NCBI RefSeq assembly: GCF_002855495.1
Contig: NZ_PKRO01000009.1
Location: 43,158-107,157 of the forward strand
Direction of reading: 5' to 3'
From: Porphyrobacter sp. TH134
GTDB taxonomy: Bacteria; Pseudomonadota; Alphaproteobacteria; Sphingomonadales; Sphingomonadaceae
Length of the DNA: 64,000 bases
Part shown: piece by piece, positions 56,190-64,000 of the stretch
How positions within the stretch are numbered: position 1 is the stretch's first letter
How the letters are laid out: each line of letters opens with the position of its first letter
The notes under the pieces: model-generated
Databases searched by the model: none
The model's input: only the letters and a program-made list of their open reading frames with translations
What the model was told of the DNA's origin: nothing
Position numbers and translations under genes: made by a program

Positions 56190-56923
56190 AGCACGATCCG
56201 ATCGGCTTTGCGCAGGCTCAGCCCTACGCCCCCTCCCGCGCCGAAGTGGCTGACCGTGTGCGGCGGTTCATGCCGTTGGTGCGCCGCACAGCCTGGTACA
56301 TCAACGGCAGCGGACGCGGACATAGCGCAGGGGGGCTGGAGATCGAGGATCTGGTGCAGGCCGGGATCCTTGCGCTTACCGAATGCGCGCAGCGGCACGC
56401 CGGGCCGACCGAGGACGGGTTCGCCGCCTATGCCAAGATCCGGGTGCGCGGCGCAATGCTGGATGAAGTCCGCCGCGTCGCGCATGACAGCCGCACCGCC
56501 CGCGCCAAACGCAGCGGTTACGAACGCGCTCTGGCCGCGCTGCGCGGCACGCTGGGCCGCGAACCCAGCCGTGCCGAAGTCGCCCGCGCGATGGACATCA
56601 GCGACGCCGAATTGCTCGCCATCGAGGCCTCGGGCGTAAAACTCACGCCGATTGATGATGCCTATGACGAGACCAGCCTCGCCTTTGCCAGCGACGATCC
56701 CGATCCGTTCGAGGCCCTGTGCGCCGCTGAAGACCGGGAACGGCTGCTGCGCGCGATGATCCAGCTGCCCGACCGACTGAAACTGGTGCTCCAGCTGTTC
56801 TTCGTCGAGGAACTGAACCTCACCGAAATCGCCGCCGTGCTGGACGTCAGCGTGCCGCGTGTCCACCAGCTGCGCGCCAAGGCGCTCAAAGATCTGCGCG
56901 CGCTGATGCAGGCAGAGGGTTGA
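56186..56923 (+). CDS. fliA: Flagellar sigma factor FliA (sigma-28)
   Basis: A 245-residue sigma-70-family member without region 1. Region 2 is GLEIEDLVQAGILALTECAQR; region 3 is LRGTLGREPSRAEVARAMDIS; region 4 is LFFVEELNLTEIAAVLDVSVPRVHQLRAKALKDLR. It would direct late flagellar genes (not in this window) and is held by FlgM. The ATG overlaps the flhA stop. Confidence 0.95.
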   Translation: MKHDPIGFAQAQPYAPSRAEVADRVRRFMPLVRRTAWYINGSGRGHSAGGLEIEDLVQAGILALTECAQRHAGPTEDGFAAYAKIRVRGAMLDEVRRVAHDSRTARAKRSGYERALAALRGTLGREPSRAEVARAMDISDAELLAIEASGVKLTPIDDAYDETSLAFASDDPDPFEALCAAEDRERLLRAMIQLPDRLKLVLQLFFVEELNLTEIAAVLDVSVPRVHQLRAKALKDLRALMQAEG

Positions 56924-56992
56924 TCCGGGCGGGAAAGGCTGGCGGCGCGCGGCAGGGGTGCTAGTGACAGCGCAAGGGGGAATGGCCGGGCC

Positions 56993-57955
56993 ATGCTGCG
57001 CAGCGTCACCAATAATTTTGCCGCTTTGACGGTGCTCGGCGTGGGGCTGGCGTGGATGTTTCCCGCCGCCTTCACCTGGATGACCGATGGCTCGATCCGC
57101 GTCGCCGGGCAGCCGCTGCTCAGCCTTGCGCTGGGCACGATCATGCTGGCGATGGGCCTGACGCTGACCTTCGCGGATTACCGCGCCCTTGCCGCCATGC
57201 CGCGCGCGCTGCTGGCGGGGGTGGGGCTGCAATTCCTCGTCATGCCGCTGTCGGGCTTTGCGATTGCGCATGTGCTCGATCTGGAGCCGGGGCTGGCGGT
57301 GGGCCTGATCCTTGTCGCCTGCTGCCCCGGCGGCACCGCTTCGAACATCGTCACCTATATCGCGCGCGGGCATGTTGCGCTGTCGGTGGCGATGACGATG
57401 GCATCGACGCTGGCCGCCGTGGTGCTGACCCCGCTGCTGACCGGCTGGCTGGCGGGGGCCTATGTCGAGATCGACCGTCTGAATCTGCTGGTGCAGATGG
57501 TGAGCGTGGTGCTGGTGCCGGTGGTGCTGGGCACGCTGCTCAACCGCCTGTTCCCGCGCGCGGCGGAGCGCGTCAACGCCGTGCTGCCGCTGGTCGCCAT
57601 CGTGCTGGTGGTGCTGATCGTGGGCGGGATCGTGGGTGGGTCGAAGGCGCAGATCATGGAGCACGCAGGCGTGCTGCTGCTGGCGACCTTCCTGCTTCAC
57701 GCGGCGGGCTTTGCGCTGGGCTATGTGCTGGCGCGGGTGCTGGGCCTGGGCGAGATCGCAGCGCGGACGATCAGCATCGAGGTGGGGATGCAGAATTCGG
57801 GCCTTGGGTCAGGCCTCGCCAAGACCCCCGCCTTTGCCGCGCAATTCGCCGATGTGACGCAGGCCGCGCTGGCGCCGGTCCCGGCGGCGATTTCTGCGGT
57901 GTGGCACGTGGTGATCGGGAGCGTGCTGGCGGGGATTTGGAGAAGGCGGGGCTAA
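56993..57955 (+). CDS. BASS family (bile acid:sodium symporter-like) transporter
   Basis: A 320-residue protein with about ten hydrophobic helices. The motifs ACCPGGTASNIVTYIARG and ISIEVGMQNSGLGSGLAKT are the family signature crossover helices. The substrate is not known (pyruvate, pantoate or organic anions in relatives). It stands alone after fliA and converges on the acyl-CoA dehydrogenase. Confidence 0.9.
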   Translation: MLRSVTNNFAALTVLGVGLAWMFPAAFTWMTDGSIRVAGQPLLSLALGTIMLAMGLTLTFADYRALAAMPRALLAGVGLQFLVMPLSGFAIAHVLDLEPGLAVGLILVACCPGGTASNIVTYIARGHVALSVAMTMASTLAAVVLTPLLTGWLAGAYVEIDRLNLLVQMVSVVLVPVVLGTLLNRLFPRAAERVNAVLPLVAIVLVVLIVGGIVGGSKAQIMEHAGVLLLATFLLHAAGFALGYVLARVLGLGEIAARTISIEVGMQNSGLGSGLAKTPAFAAQFADVTQAALAPVPAAISAVWHVVIGSVLAGIWRRRG

Positions 57956-57971
57956 GCCCTCCTGCTCCCCT

Positions 57972-57986
57972 CCCCTTGGGAAGGGG
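57972..57986. terminator. Short hairpin between two convergent genes
   Basis: CCCCTT-GGG-AAGGGG follows the transporter and adjoins the acyl-CoA dehydrogenase stop. It has no T-run; it is a possible weak terminator. Confidence 0.35.
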
Positions 57987-59273
57987 CTAGGAGTACATCC
58001 CCCGCTTCGGCCCGAGATAGCCGAACAGATAGGCCCCCACCTTGCGCATCTGGATCTCCTCCGACCCTTCGGTGATCCGATAGCGGCGGTGGTGGCGGTA
58101 GATGTGCTCGAACGGCTTGTGGCGCGAATAGCCGATGCCGCCGTGGACCTGCATCGCGCGGTCCGCCGCCTCGCACACCAGCCGGTTCGCCCAGTAATTG
58201 CACATCGAGACCTTGCCGGAGATGGTCCGCTCAATCTGTTCGTGGGGCATGTTGTCCATCTCCCACGCGGTCTTGAAGATCATCAGCCGCAGCATTTCCG
58301 CCTGCGTCGCGAGCTCCACCAAGGGGAACTGGATCGCCTGATTGCGGGCCAATTCCTCGCCGAAGGGCTTCCTCTCCCGCGCGTATTTCACGCTTTCATC
58401 GATGCAATAGAGCGCCGCGCCGCAACTCGACGCCGCCTGCCGGATGCGGTTCTGGTGGACGAAGCTCTGCGCCAGCGCGAGGCCGCGGCCTTCGACGCCC
58501 AGCACAGCATCGTCGGGCACCCACACATTGGTGACGCTGAGGCGCGGGTGATCGGTGGGCATGTTGAAGGTCCACATCCACTCCTCGATTTTCAGCCCCT
58601 CGGTGGGGTTGGGGACGAGGAAGCAGGTGATCCCGCTGGCGTCCCCCGCCTTGCCGCTGGTGCGCGCAAACATCGCGCAGTGGGTGGCGACGTGCATGCC
58701 GGTGATCCACATCTTTGCGCCGTCGATCCGCCAGCCATCCACCCCGTCACGGGTCTCGCGCACGGCGACGGTCTCCATGTGGGTGGCGTCCGATCCGTGG
58801 TCGGGTTCGGTGAGGCCAAAGGCTACCCGCCGCGTGCGTTCAAACCCGCCGGTGATGAATTCCTGCTTCTGCTCTTCCGTCCCCCACTGGTCGAACATGG
58901 CGACGAAGGGGAAGTTGCCGACGATTGAGTGCTCGTTCTGCAAGTCATTGTGCAGCCCCAGCCCCTGGCGCGCAAAATGCTCGCGGATCACCGCCATCCA
59001 TAGGTTGCTGCCGTCCTTCCCGCCGTACCGCTTTGGTGCGGAAAACCGCCAATGGCCTGCCTTGTCGGCGCGGCGGGTGGCTTCCTTGAGCAGTTCCTCC
59101 CACTCGTGCCGGGGGAGGCCCCCCGCTTCGAAGTCCGTGCGCGCATATTCGCGGCGGTGGTCGAAGAAGCGGATGTTGTCGTCCTGCTGTTCGAGCGGCT
59201 TGATCTCGGCGGCGATGAAGGCGTCGAGTTCGTTCAGGTAGGCCTGCAGGTCGGCGGGAAGCGCGAAGTCCAT
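57987..59273 (-). CDS. Acyl-CoA dehydrogenase, ACAD10/11-like neighbourhood
   Basis: A 428-residue FAD enzyme. LTEPDHGSDATHMETVA and MWITGMHVATHCAMFAR bind FAD. The C-terminal IYRHHRRYRITEGSEEIQMRKV keeps a Glu at the active-site position. It is 2 bases from the phosphotransferase gene, an arrangement also known for 4-hydroxy-acid catabolism (lva genes, ACAD11). The substrate is not known. Confidence 0.92.
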   Translation of the reverse strand: MDFALPADLQAYLNELDAFIAAEIKPLEQQDDNIRFFDHRREYARTDFEAGGLPRHEWEELLKEATRRADKAGHWRFSAPKRYGGKDGSNLWMAVIREHFARQGLGLHNDLQNEHSIVGNFPFVAMFDQWGTEEQKQEFITGGFERTRRVAFGLTEPDHGSDATHMETVAVRETRDGVDGWRIDGAKMWITGMHVATHCAMFARTSGKAGDASGITCFLVPNPTEGLKIEEWMWTFNMPTDHPRLSVTNVWVPDDAVLGVEGRGLALAQSFVHQNRIRQAASSCGAALYCIDESVKYARERKPFGEELARNQAIQFPLVELATQAEMLRLMIFKTAWEMDNMPHEQIERTISGKVSMCNYWANRLVCEAADRAMQVHGGIGYSRHKPFEHIYRHHRRYRITEGSEEIQMRKVGAYLFGYLGPKRGMYS

Positions 59274-59275
59274 GT

Positions 59276-60622
59276 CTATTCCTCAATCTTCCAAAGGGTT
59301 TTGGCCGCCACGAGAGCCGGATATTTCGGCACGTCCGCCCTCAGCTTCTCGAATGCCGCTCGTCGAAGCTCGGACAGCACGCCGTCAGTTTCCAGCGAAA
59401 CCCTCCCGGCGAGCAGAGCCTCCGCGCCCAAAGCATCGCTGTCTCGCGCTCCAAGTTCGATTGATCGGGCTACGATCCCCAAAGCGTTGCGGGCCACAGC
59501 CAGTTGGAACCGGTCGTGCCCCGCCAGCTTGTCCTTGAGAGTGGCCAGCCATTCAGAAACGGCAACTGCCATTTCTGCTTCAGTCGCCTCGCCCTTCGAT
59601 TGGAAAGTCCAGTCGTTTAGAACCACAGGCCGCGCCCGCTCCGCCTCCGGCGCATCTTCCTCCAGCAGCAGCAGCAGGTCGAGTTCCTGCTCGCTCGTCC
59701 GGCGCGAGATTACCACGCGCTCCAGCATCCGGTCCGCGCCCGAGCGCCACTGCGCCGCCATCTTGAGGCACCCGAGCGCCCACCACACGGTGCGGTAGAT
59801 CGTCCAGAAGCGGAAGCGCGCCGGGTCAATGGTGACCCCTGCTTCGGCCTCGTAGGCGGCGAGGTAATCCGCGATGCTCCCCAGCCCCAGCGCGGGCCGG
59901 TCGTAGCGGGCGAAGCGCCACACCGCCATGCAGCCGAAGGCGAGGTCCTCGTGGCGGTCGCCGAAATGGGCGATCTCCCAGTCGAGCACGCCGGTGAGGT
60001 GCGAGCCTTCGACCAGCAGATTTCCCATCCGGTAATCGCCGTGGTTGAGCACGGGCTCGACCTCGGCGGGGCAATTGTCCTCCAGCCATTTCAGCCCCAG
60101 CGCGATGATCGGGCGATCTCCACCCGCATCCATGAATTGCTGTTTCAGGTCGGCGATGGCCGCGCGGTAGTCCATCACCGGTACGCCTTCCGGCACGTCC
60201 GCTTGCCGCAAACGATGAATGCGGGCCAAGTCGCGGGCGATGGAGCGCAGCAGCCCGTCGGGATCGTCGCAGCCCAGAATGACCTTGGGATCAGCCGTCC
60301 CCGGCAGCGCGCGCATGACGAAGCCGCTCCCGAGCCCGTCCGCCTCTTCCAGCACCGCCACCACCTCCGGCGCGGTCACACCCTTGGCCCGCGCCGCTTC
60401 GATCAGCGCAGCCTCAGTCGAATGCCCGTAAGGCCGCCCTTCCATGAAGGCGAGGCTCGGCGCGCGGCGCAGGACGAAAGTCTCGCCCCCCGCCCCAAAC
60501 CGCCAGCTCTCCATCACCGCCCCGCCCGTCAGGCGCTGCGGCGGATGCAAAAGAGCGCCGAGGCCGACGCGGGCGACAACCCGCGCCAGCCCGGCGCTCA
60601 ATTCGTCAACCGAAATGCCCAC
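59276..60622 (-). CDS. Aminoglycoside-phosphotransferase-like kinase with C-terminal DUF6285-like domain
   Basis: A 448-residue protein. Residues 1-300 form a protein-kinase-like fold with catalytic LNHGDYRMGNLLVEGSHLTGVLDWEIAHFGDRHEDLAF (HGDxxxxN and DWE). Residues from about 335 form a helical tail that resembles DUF6285. In ACAD10/11 and LvaA such a kinase phosphorylates hydroxyacyl-CoA. Start GTG 60622. It is in line with the aldehyde dehydrogenase 6 bases upstream. Confidence 0.88.
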   Translation of the reverse strand: MGISVDELSAGLARVVARVGLGALLHPPQRLTGGAVMESWRFGAGGETFVLRRAPSLAFMEGRPYGHSTEAALIEAARAKGVTAPEVVAVLEEADGLGSGFVMRALPGTADPKVILGCDDPDGLLRSIARDLARIHRLRQADVPEGVPVMDYRAAIADLKQQFMDAGGDRPIIALGLKWLEDNCPAEVEPVLNHGDYRMGNLLVEGSHLTGVLDWEIAHFGDRHEDLAFGCMAVWRFARYDRPALGLGSIADYLAAYEAEAGVTIDPARFRFWTIYRTVWWALGCLKMAAQWRSGADRMLERVVISRRTSEQELDLLLLLEEDAPEAERARPVVLNDWTFQSKGEATEAEMAVAVSEWLATLKDKLAGHDRFQLAVARNALGIVARSIELGARDSDALGAEALLAGRVSLETDGVLSELRRAAFEKLRADVPKYPALVAAKTLWKIEE

Positions 60623-60628
60623 GCAGGT

Positions 60629-62056
60629 TTACGCGAGGACAGAGTCCTTCTTCACGGTGATCACCTGAGCATAGGTGAACTCCTTGAGGCCTTCCTTGCC
60701 GTATTCCGCGCCAAAGCCCGACTGCTTGTGCCCGCCAAACGGTGCGAACGGCGACAGGTGGAGGTATTCGTTGACCCACACCGTGCCGGTTTCGAGCTGT
60801 TCGGCGATTTCGACGCCCTTCTCAGGGTTGCCGGTCCACACCGCACCCGCAAGGCCGTATTCGCTGGCGTTGGCGCGCGCGATGACTTCCTCTTCGGTCG
60901 AGAACTTCATCAGCGGCATGACCGGGCCGAACTGTTCCTCGGCCACGATGCGCGCATCTTCCGGCGGGTTGTCGAGGATGGTCAGCGGCACGAAGTACCC
61001 GGTGCCCGACGGATCGACATTGCCGCCCAGCAGGAACTTGTAGCCATTGTCCTTGGCGTCCTCGATCAGCTCCAGCACGCGGTCATACTGCTTCTTGTTC
61101 TGGATCGGGCCGACGCCGGTGCCCTGCTGCGCGCCGTCGCCCACGGTGACGGTCTTGGCATATTCGACGATGGCCGCCGAAAGCTCGTCATAGATATCCT
61201 CGTGGATATAGACGCGCTTGGCCGCGACGCAGATTTGCCCTGCGTTGGAGAAGCTCGACCAGAACAGCTGCTCGGCGACCTTCTTGGGATCGGCATCGGG
61301 CAGCACGATCGAGGCGTCGTTGCCGCCCAGCTCCAGCGTGATGCGCTTCAGGTCAGCCGAGGCGCCTTCCATGATCTTCTTGCCGGTCGCGGTGGAGCCG
61401 GTGAAGGTGATCTTGTCGATATCGGGGTGGCTGGTCATCAGCGGGCCGAGGTCATCCTCACCCGTGATGATGTTGACGACGCCCGCAGGCACCTTGTCCG
61501 CGATCAGTTCGGCAATGCGCAGGGTGGTCAGCGGGGTAAAGGGTGAGGGCTTCAGCACGATGGTGCAGCCCGAAAGCATGGCGGGCGCGATCTTCTGGAT
61601 CGCCATCATGACGGGGAAGTTCCACGGCACGATCCCTGCGACCACGCCCACCGGCACGCGGCGGGTGCGGCTGAGGCGGGTGTCGCTGTCCTCGGTCACT
61701 TCGTCATCGAGGCTGAGGGTCGATTGCGCCGCGCTCATGCCGGCAGCGCCGTAAATCTCGCCCTTGGCCTGGTCGTGGGGCTTGCCCTGTTCGCTGGTCA
61801 GCAGGCGATAGAGTTCTTCGGCATTGGCCTTGATCGCGCCGGAAATCGCCATGATCGCGGCGCGGCGTTCTTCGATGGGGGTGTTCTTCCACGTCTTGAA
61901 CGCGGTGCGCGCGGCGGCGACGGCCTGATCCAGCTCGGCCTTGCCGCAATGGGGCACCTGACCGATGACTTGCTCGGTCGCCGGGTTCACCACATCGAGC
62001 CAGCGGTCGGTCGTGACCATCTTGCCGCCGATCAGGTTCTTGTACTGGGTGACCAT
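60629..62056 (-). CDS. NAD(P)-dependent aldehyde dehydrogenase
   Basis: A 475-residue ALDH. The catalytic Cys is in FSNAGQICVAAKRVYIHE, the Glu base in TLELGGNDASIV and the cofactor loop in FTGSTATGKKI. It oxidises an aldehyde to an acid. ATG 62056 has AGAGGA upstream; an earlier in-frame start at 62158 is not needed. It is the first gene of a three-gene unit with the kinase and dehydrogenase. Confidence 0.94.
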   Translation of the reverse strand: MVTQYKNLIGGKMVTTDRWLDVVNPATEQVIGQVPHCGKAELDQAVAAARTAFKTWKNTPIEERRAAIMAISGAIKANAEELYRLLTSEQGKPHDQAKGEIYGAAGMSAAQSTLSLDDEVTEDSDTRLSRTRRVPVGVVAGIVPWNFPVMMAIQKIAPAMLSGCTIVLKPSPFTPLTTLRIAELIADKVPAGVVNIITGEDDLGPLMTSHPDIDKITFTGSTATGKKIMEGASADLKRITLELGGNDASIVLPDADPKKVAEQLFWSSFSNAGQICVAAKRVYIHEDIYDELSAAIVEYAKTVTVGDGAQQGTGVGPIQNKKQYDRVLELIEDAKDNGYKFLLGGNVDPSGTGYFVPLTILDNPPEDARIVAEEQFGPVMPLMKFSTEEEVIARANASEYGLAGAVWTGNPEKGVEIAEQLETGTVWVNEYLHLSPFAPFGGHKQSGFGAEYGKEGLKEFTYAQVITVKKDSVLA

Positions 62057-62242
62057 GTCTATTCCTCTCGTCAAATGGGGAGTCGTCTCTCTCCCGCACA
62101 AGGTGGCGCGTTGCATAGCAAAACGCAACGCTTGCGTGGCAACACGTGTACCCGGCACGGCGCCTGACAGCCACTGACGATTGCGCTATCGCTGCGGCGG
62201 CTTATGGAGGCGGCGAGACCTACGCTGAGAGGAATGGAACGC

Positions 62243-62947
62243 ATGGCCGATACCCGCCCCGATCTGGTGATTTACGGCAGCCCGGTCTCGCCCTTCGTGC
62301 GCAAGGTGGCGGGCGTGTGCATCGCCAAGGGCGTGGATTACGAGGTCGAAGCGGTGAACGTCTTCGACCCCCCGCAGTGGTTCCGCGACATTTCGCCGAT
62401 GAAGCGCATCCCGGTGCTGCGCGACCGCAGCGTGGCCGCAGACGGCGTGGCAGGCACCATCGCCGATTCCTCCGCGATCTGCGCTTTCATCGAGAAAAAA
62501 CACCCCGCGCCCGCGCTCTACCCCGAAGCGGCGATGGCGCTGGGCGAGGCGCTGTTCATCGAGGAATATGCCGACACCGCGCTGGCGATGGCGGGCGGGC
62601 TTGGCATCTTCCGTCCGATCTTCTTCGCCATCAGCAAAGGGCAGGCACCCGATCTCGACAAGGCGCGCGATGCCTGGGCAAACCAGCTGCCGCCGGTGTT
62701 CGATGTGCTGGAAGCGCGGCTGGCGGGCCGGGATTTCTTTGCGGGCGATGCGCTGTCGATTGCCGATATTGCCGTTGCGACCGTGCTGATGCAGGTGTCG
62801 CTGGTGGCCGAAACGCCGCTGGATCGCTGGCCGGCGCTCGCCGCCCATTTTGCCGCGATGCAGGCCCTGCCGCTGATCGCCGGGCCTTATGCGGCAGCGG
62901 AAACAATCATCCGCAAGGCCTTGCCCACCCGCTTCGACCTGACCTAA
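62243..62947 (+). CDS. Glutathione S-transferase family protein
   Basis: A 234-residue protein. The thioredoxin-like half has YGSPVSPFVRKVAGVCIAKGVDYEVEAVN and the loop SPMKRIPVL with cis-Pro, then ADSSAICAFIEKKHP. The all-helix half ends with the DALSIADIAVATVLMQV motif. The residue at the catalytic position is Ser in SPFVRK. The ATG at 62243 is chosen for AGAGGA spacing over 62234 and 62204. It diverges from the aldehyde dehydrogenase. Confidence 0.9.
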   Translation: MADTRPDLVIYGSPVSPFVRKVAGVCIAKGVDYEVEAVNVFDPPQWFRDISPMKRIPVLRDRSVAADGVAGTIADSSAICAFIEKKHPAPALYPEAAMALGEALFIEEYADTALAMAGGLGIFRPIFFAISKGQAPDLDKARDAWANQLPPVFDVLEARLAGRDFFAGDALSIADIAVATVLMQVSLVAETPLDRWPALAAHFAAMQALPLIAGPYAAAETIIRKALPTRFDLT

Positions 62948-62985
62948 GCCCCCACTCCCTAGCGATCAAAGGACACAAGCGGCGC

Positions 62986-63852
62986 ATGGCCAGCGAATGG
63001 TGCATCGGGATCATCGGCGGATCGGGTCTTTATGCCATGGACGGCATCGAAGACGCGCAGTGGATCGCGATTGAAACGCCCTGGGGCGATCCCTCGGACG
63101 AGATCCTGTGCGGCCGCATCGGCGAGGTGAAGGTGCGCTTCCTGCCGCGTCACGGCCGGGGGCATCCGATCACCCCGACCGAGCTGAATTCGCGCGCCAA
63201 TATCGATGCGCTGAAGCGCGCGGGCTGCACCGATATTCTGGCGATCAGTGCCGTCGGCTCCTTGCGTGAAGAGCTGGAACCGGGCCGCTTCGCTGTCGTC
63301 GAACAGTTCATCGATCGCACCGTCCACCGGCCCAGCACTTTCTTCACCAACGGGTTCGTCACGCACGTGTCGATGGCCGACCCGGTCTGTCCGCGCCTGT
63401 CGCAGATGGCGGCGCAGGCGGTGGCCAAGGCGCGCGGCAAGGTGGCGGTCGGCGCGACCTATCTCGCGATGGAAGGCCCGCAATTTTCCACCCGCGCCGA
63501 AAGCCGGATGTACCGCCAATGGGGCGCGGATGTGATCGGGATGACCGCGATGCCCGAGGCGAAACTCGCCCGCGAGGCTGAGCTGCCCTATGCCCTCGTC
63601 GGCATGGTCACAGACTATGATTGCTGGCGGGATGGCGAGGCGGTGGATGTGGCGCAGGTGGTCGGCCAGATGCAGGCCAACGGCGCGCTGGCCCGGGCGA
63701 TGGTCACGAATTTCATCACCGCCCTACCCGCCAACCGCGCGCCCTCGCCGATTGACACCGCGCTCGACGATGCGGTGATTACCGCCCCTGACGAGCATGA
63801 TCCGGCGGTGATGGCGCAGCTGGATGCGGTCGCGCGGCGGTTGTTCGGATAG
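62986..63852 (+). CDS. mtnP: S-methyl-5'-thioadenosine phosphorylase
   Basis: Splits methylthioadenosine to adenine and methylthioribose-1-phosphate in methionine salvage. It has 288 residues. The signature starts IGIIGGSGLYAMDG, then LPRHGRGHPITPTELNSRANI, SAVGSLREE, MEGPQFSTRAESRMYRQWGADVIGMT. ATG 62986 with AAAGGA upstream. No other mtn genes are nearby. Confidence 0.94.
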   Translation: MASEWCIGIIGGSGLYAMDGIEDAQWIAIETPWGDPSDEILCGRIGEVKVRFLPRHGRGHPITPTELNSRANIDALKRAGCTDILAISAVGSLREELEPGRFAVVEQFIDRTVHRPSTFFTNGFVTHVSMADPVCPRLSQMAAQAVAKARGKVAVGATYLAMEGPQFSTRAESRMYRQWGADVIGMTAMPEAKLAREAELPYALVGMVTDYDCWRDGEAVDVAQVVGQMQANGALARAMVTNFITALPANRAPSPIDTALDDAVITAPDEHDPAVMAQLDAVARRLFG

Positions 63853-63917
63853 GGGCAGAGTCTGCTTTCGCCGGATTGCGAACATAAGCTGCCGTTCGGG
63901 AAGCGTTTAGAGTTTCG

Positions 63918-63933
63918 GACGCCGTGAGGCGTC
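63918..63933. terminator. Small hairpin after mtnP
   Basis: GACGCC-GTGA-GGCGTC lies about 65 bases after the mtnP stop, without a T-run. The rest of 63853-64000 holds no supportable gene. Confidence 0.4.
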
Positions 63934-64000
63934 GGAAAGTCGACGGTGCCCGAACCTGCGGGCCGCATGCGCTGAGCTATGGGGATTTCGATTTTGGACC

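Noticed and set aside
55538..57700. 720-residue minus-strand ORF opposite flhA, fliA and the BASS transporter
   Set aside because: Three recognised genes lie opposite; the product has no domain and is rich in H, Q and R.

Overview
The window looks like chromosomal DNA of a high-GC alphaproteobacterium, most likely a sphingomonad of the Erythrobacteraceae type. This rests on GC-rich codon use, Sphingomonadales-style gene neighbours (TonB receptor, lolA, xthA, an N-terminally extended ribA, acyl-CoA dehydrogenase with an APH-type phosphotransferase), a 30-bp palindrome with an exact alphaproteobacterial parS core, and flagellar genes behind sigma-54 promoters. I saw no tRNA, rRNA, CRISPR array, insertion sequence or prophage.

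Layout. 1-1.2 kb: 3' end of ftsK. 1.4-14.5 kb: TonB-dependent receptor, DUF2157/GDYXXLXY membrane pair, an orphan pstS with a Pho box, a membrane diguanylate cyclase, a thioesterase, an unknown protein, oligopeptidase B, aminopeptidase P and a VOC protein. 14.5 kb: parS-like palindrome. 14.5-25.7 kb: HerA-like ATPase, a pabB-pabC fusion with a pseudouridine synthase and arfB, rpmG, lolA, a candidate small RNA, a secreted alkaline phosphatase with its own Pho box, xthA, ribA, a parallel beta-helix protein and two small lipoproteins. 25.8-30.4 kb: an acyl-CoA operon (dehydrogenase, class III CoA-transferase, thiolase, HTD2-type hydratase). 30.5-39.2 kb: PPK2, phenylalanine hydroxylase, a small membrane protein, uppP, M13 peptidase, an ABC exporter and an intracellular PHA depolymerase behind a PhaR-like operator.

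39.2-56.9 kb is a flagellar island. One strand carries flgBCDEFGHIJKL-motAB as a tight operon read from a sigma-54 promoter. The other carries a MotA/ExbB-like pair, flgA-flgM-flgN, and lytic transglycosylase-flhA-fliA. flgA and the transglycosylase each have a perfect sigma-54 consensus in front. A cytoplasmic diguanylate cyclase sits between the two halves. The hook proteins are small: FlgD lacks its C-terminal domain, FlgE has 270 residues, and FlgJ lacks a muramidase domain that the separate transglycosylase may supply.

57-64 kb: BASS transporter, then acyl-CoA dehydrogenase, phosphotransferase/DUF6285 and aldehyde dehydrogenase (a possible hydroxy-acid route), a GST and methylthioadenosine phosphorylase.

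Four regulatory layers can be read from the DNA: PhoB (pstS, phoA), sigma-54 then FliA/FlgM for flagella, a PhaR-like site at phaZ, and several GC-rich hairpins at gene ends. No single undescribed system stands out strongly. The best candidates are the orphan proton-channel-like pair within the flagellar island, the three-hairpin RNA after lolA, and the phosphotransferase/dehydrogenase/aldehyde dehydrogenase cassette.
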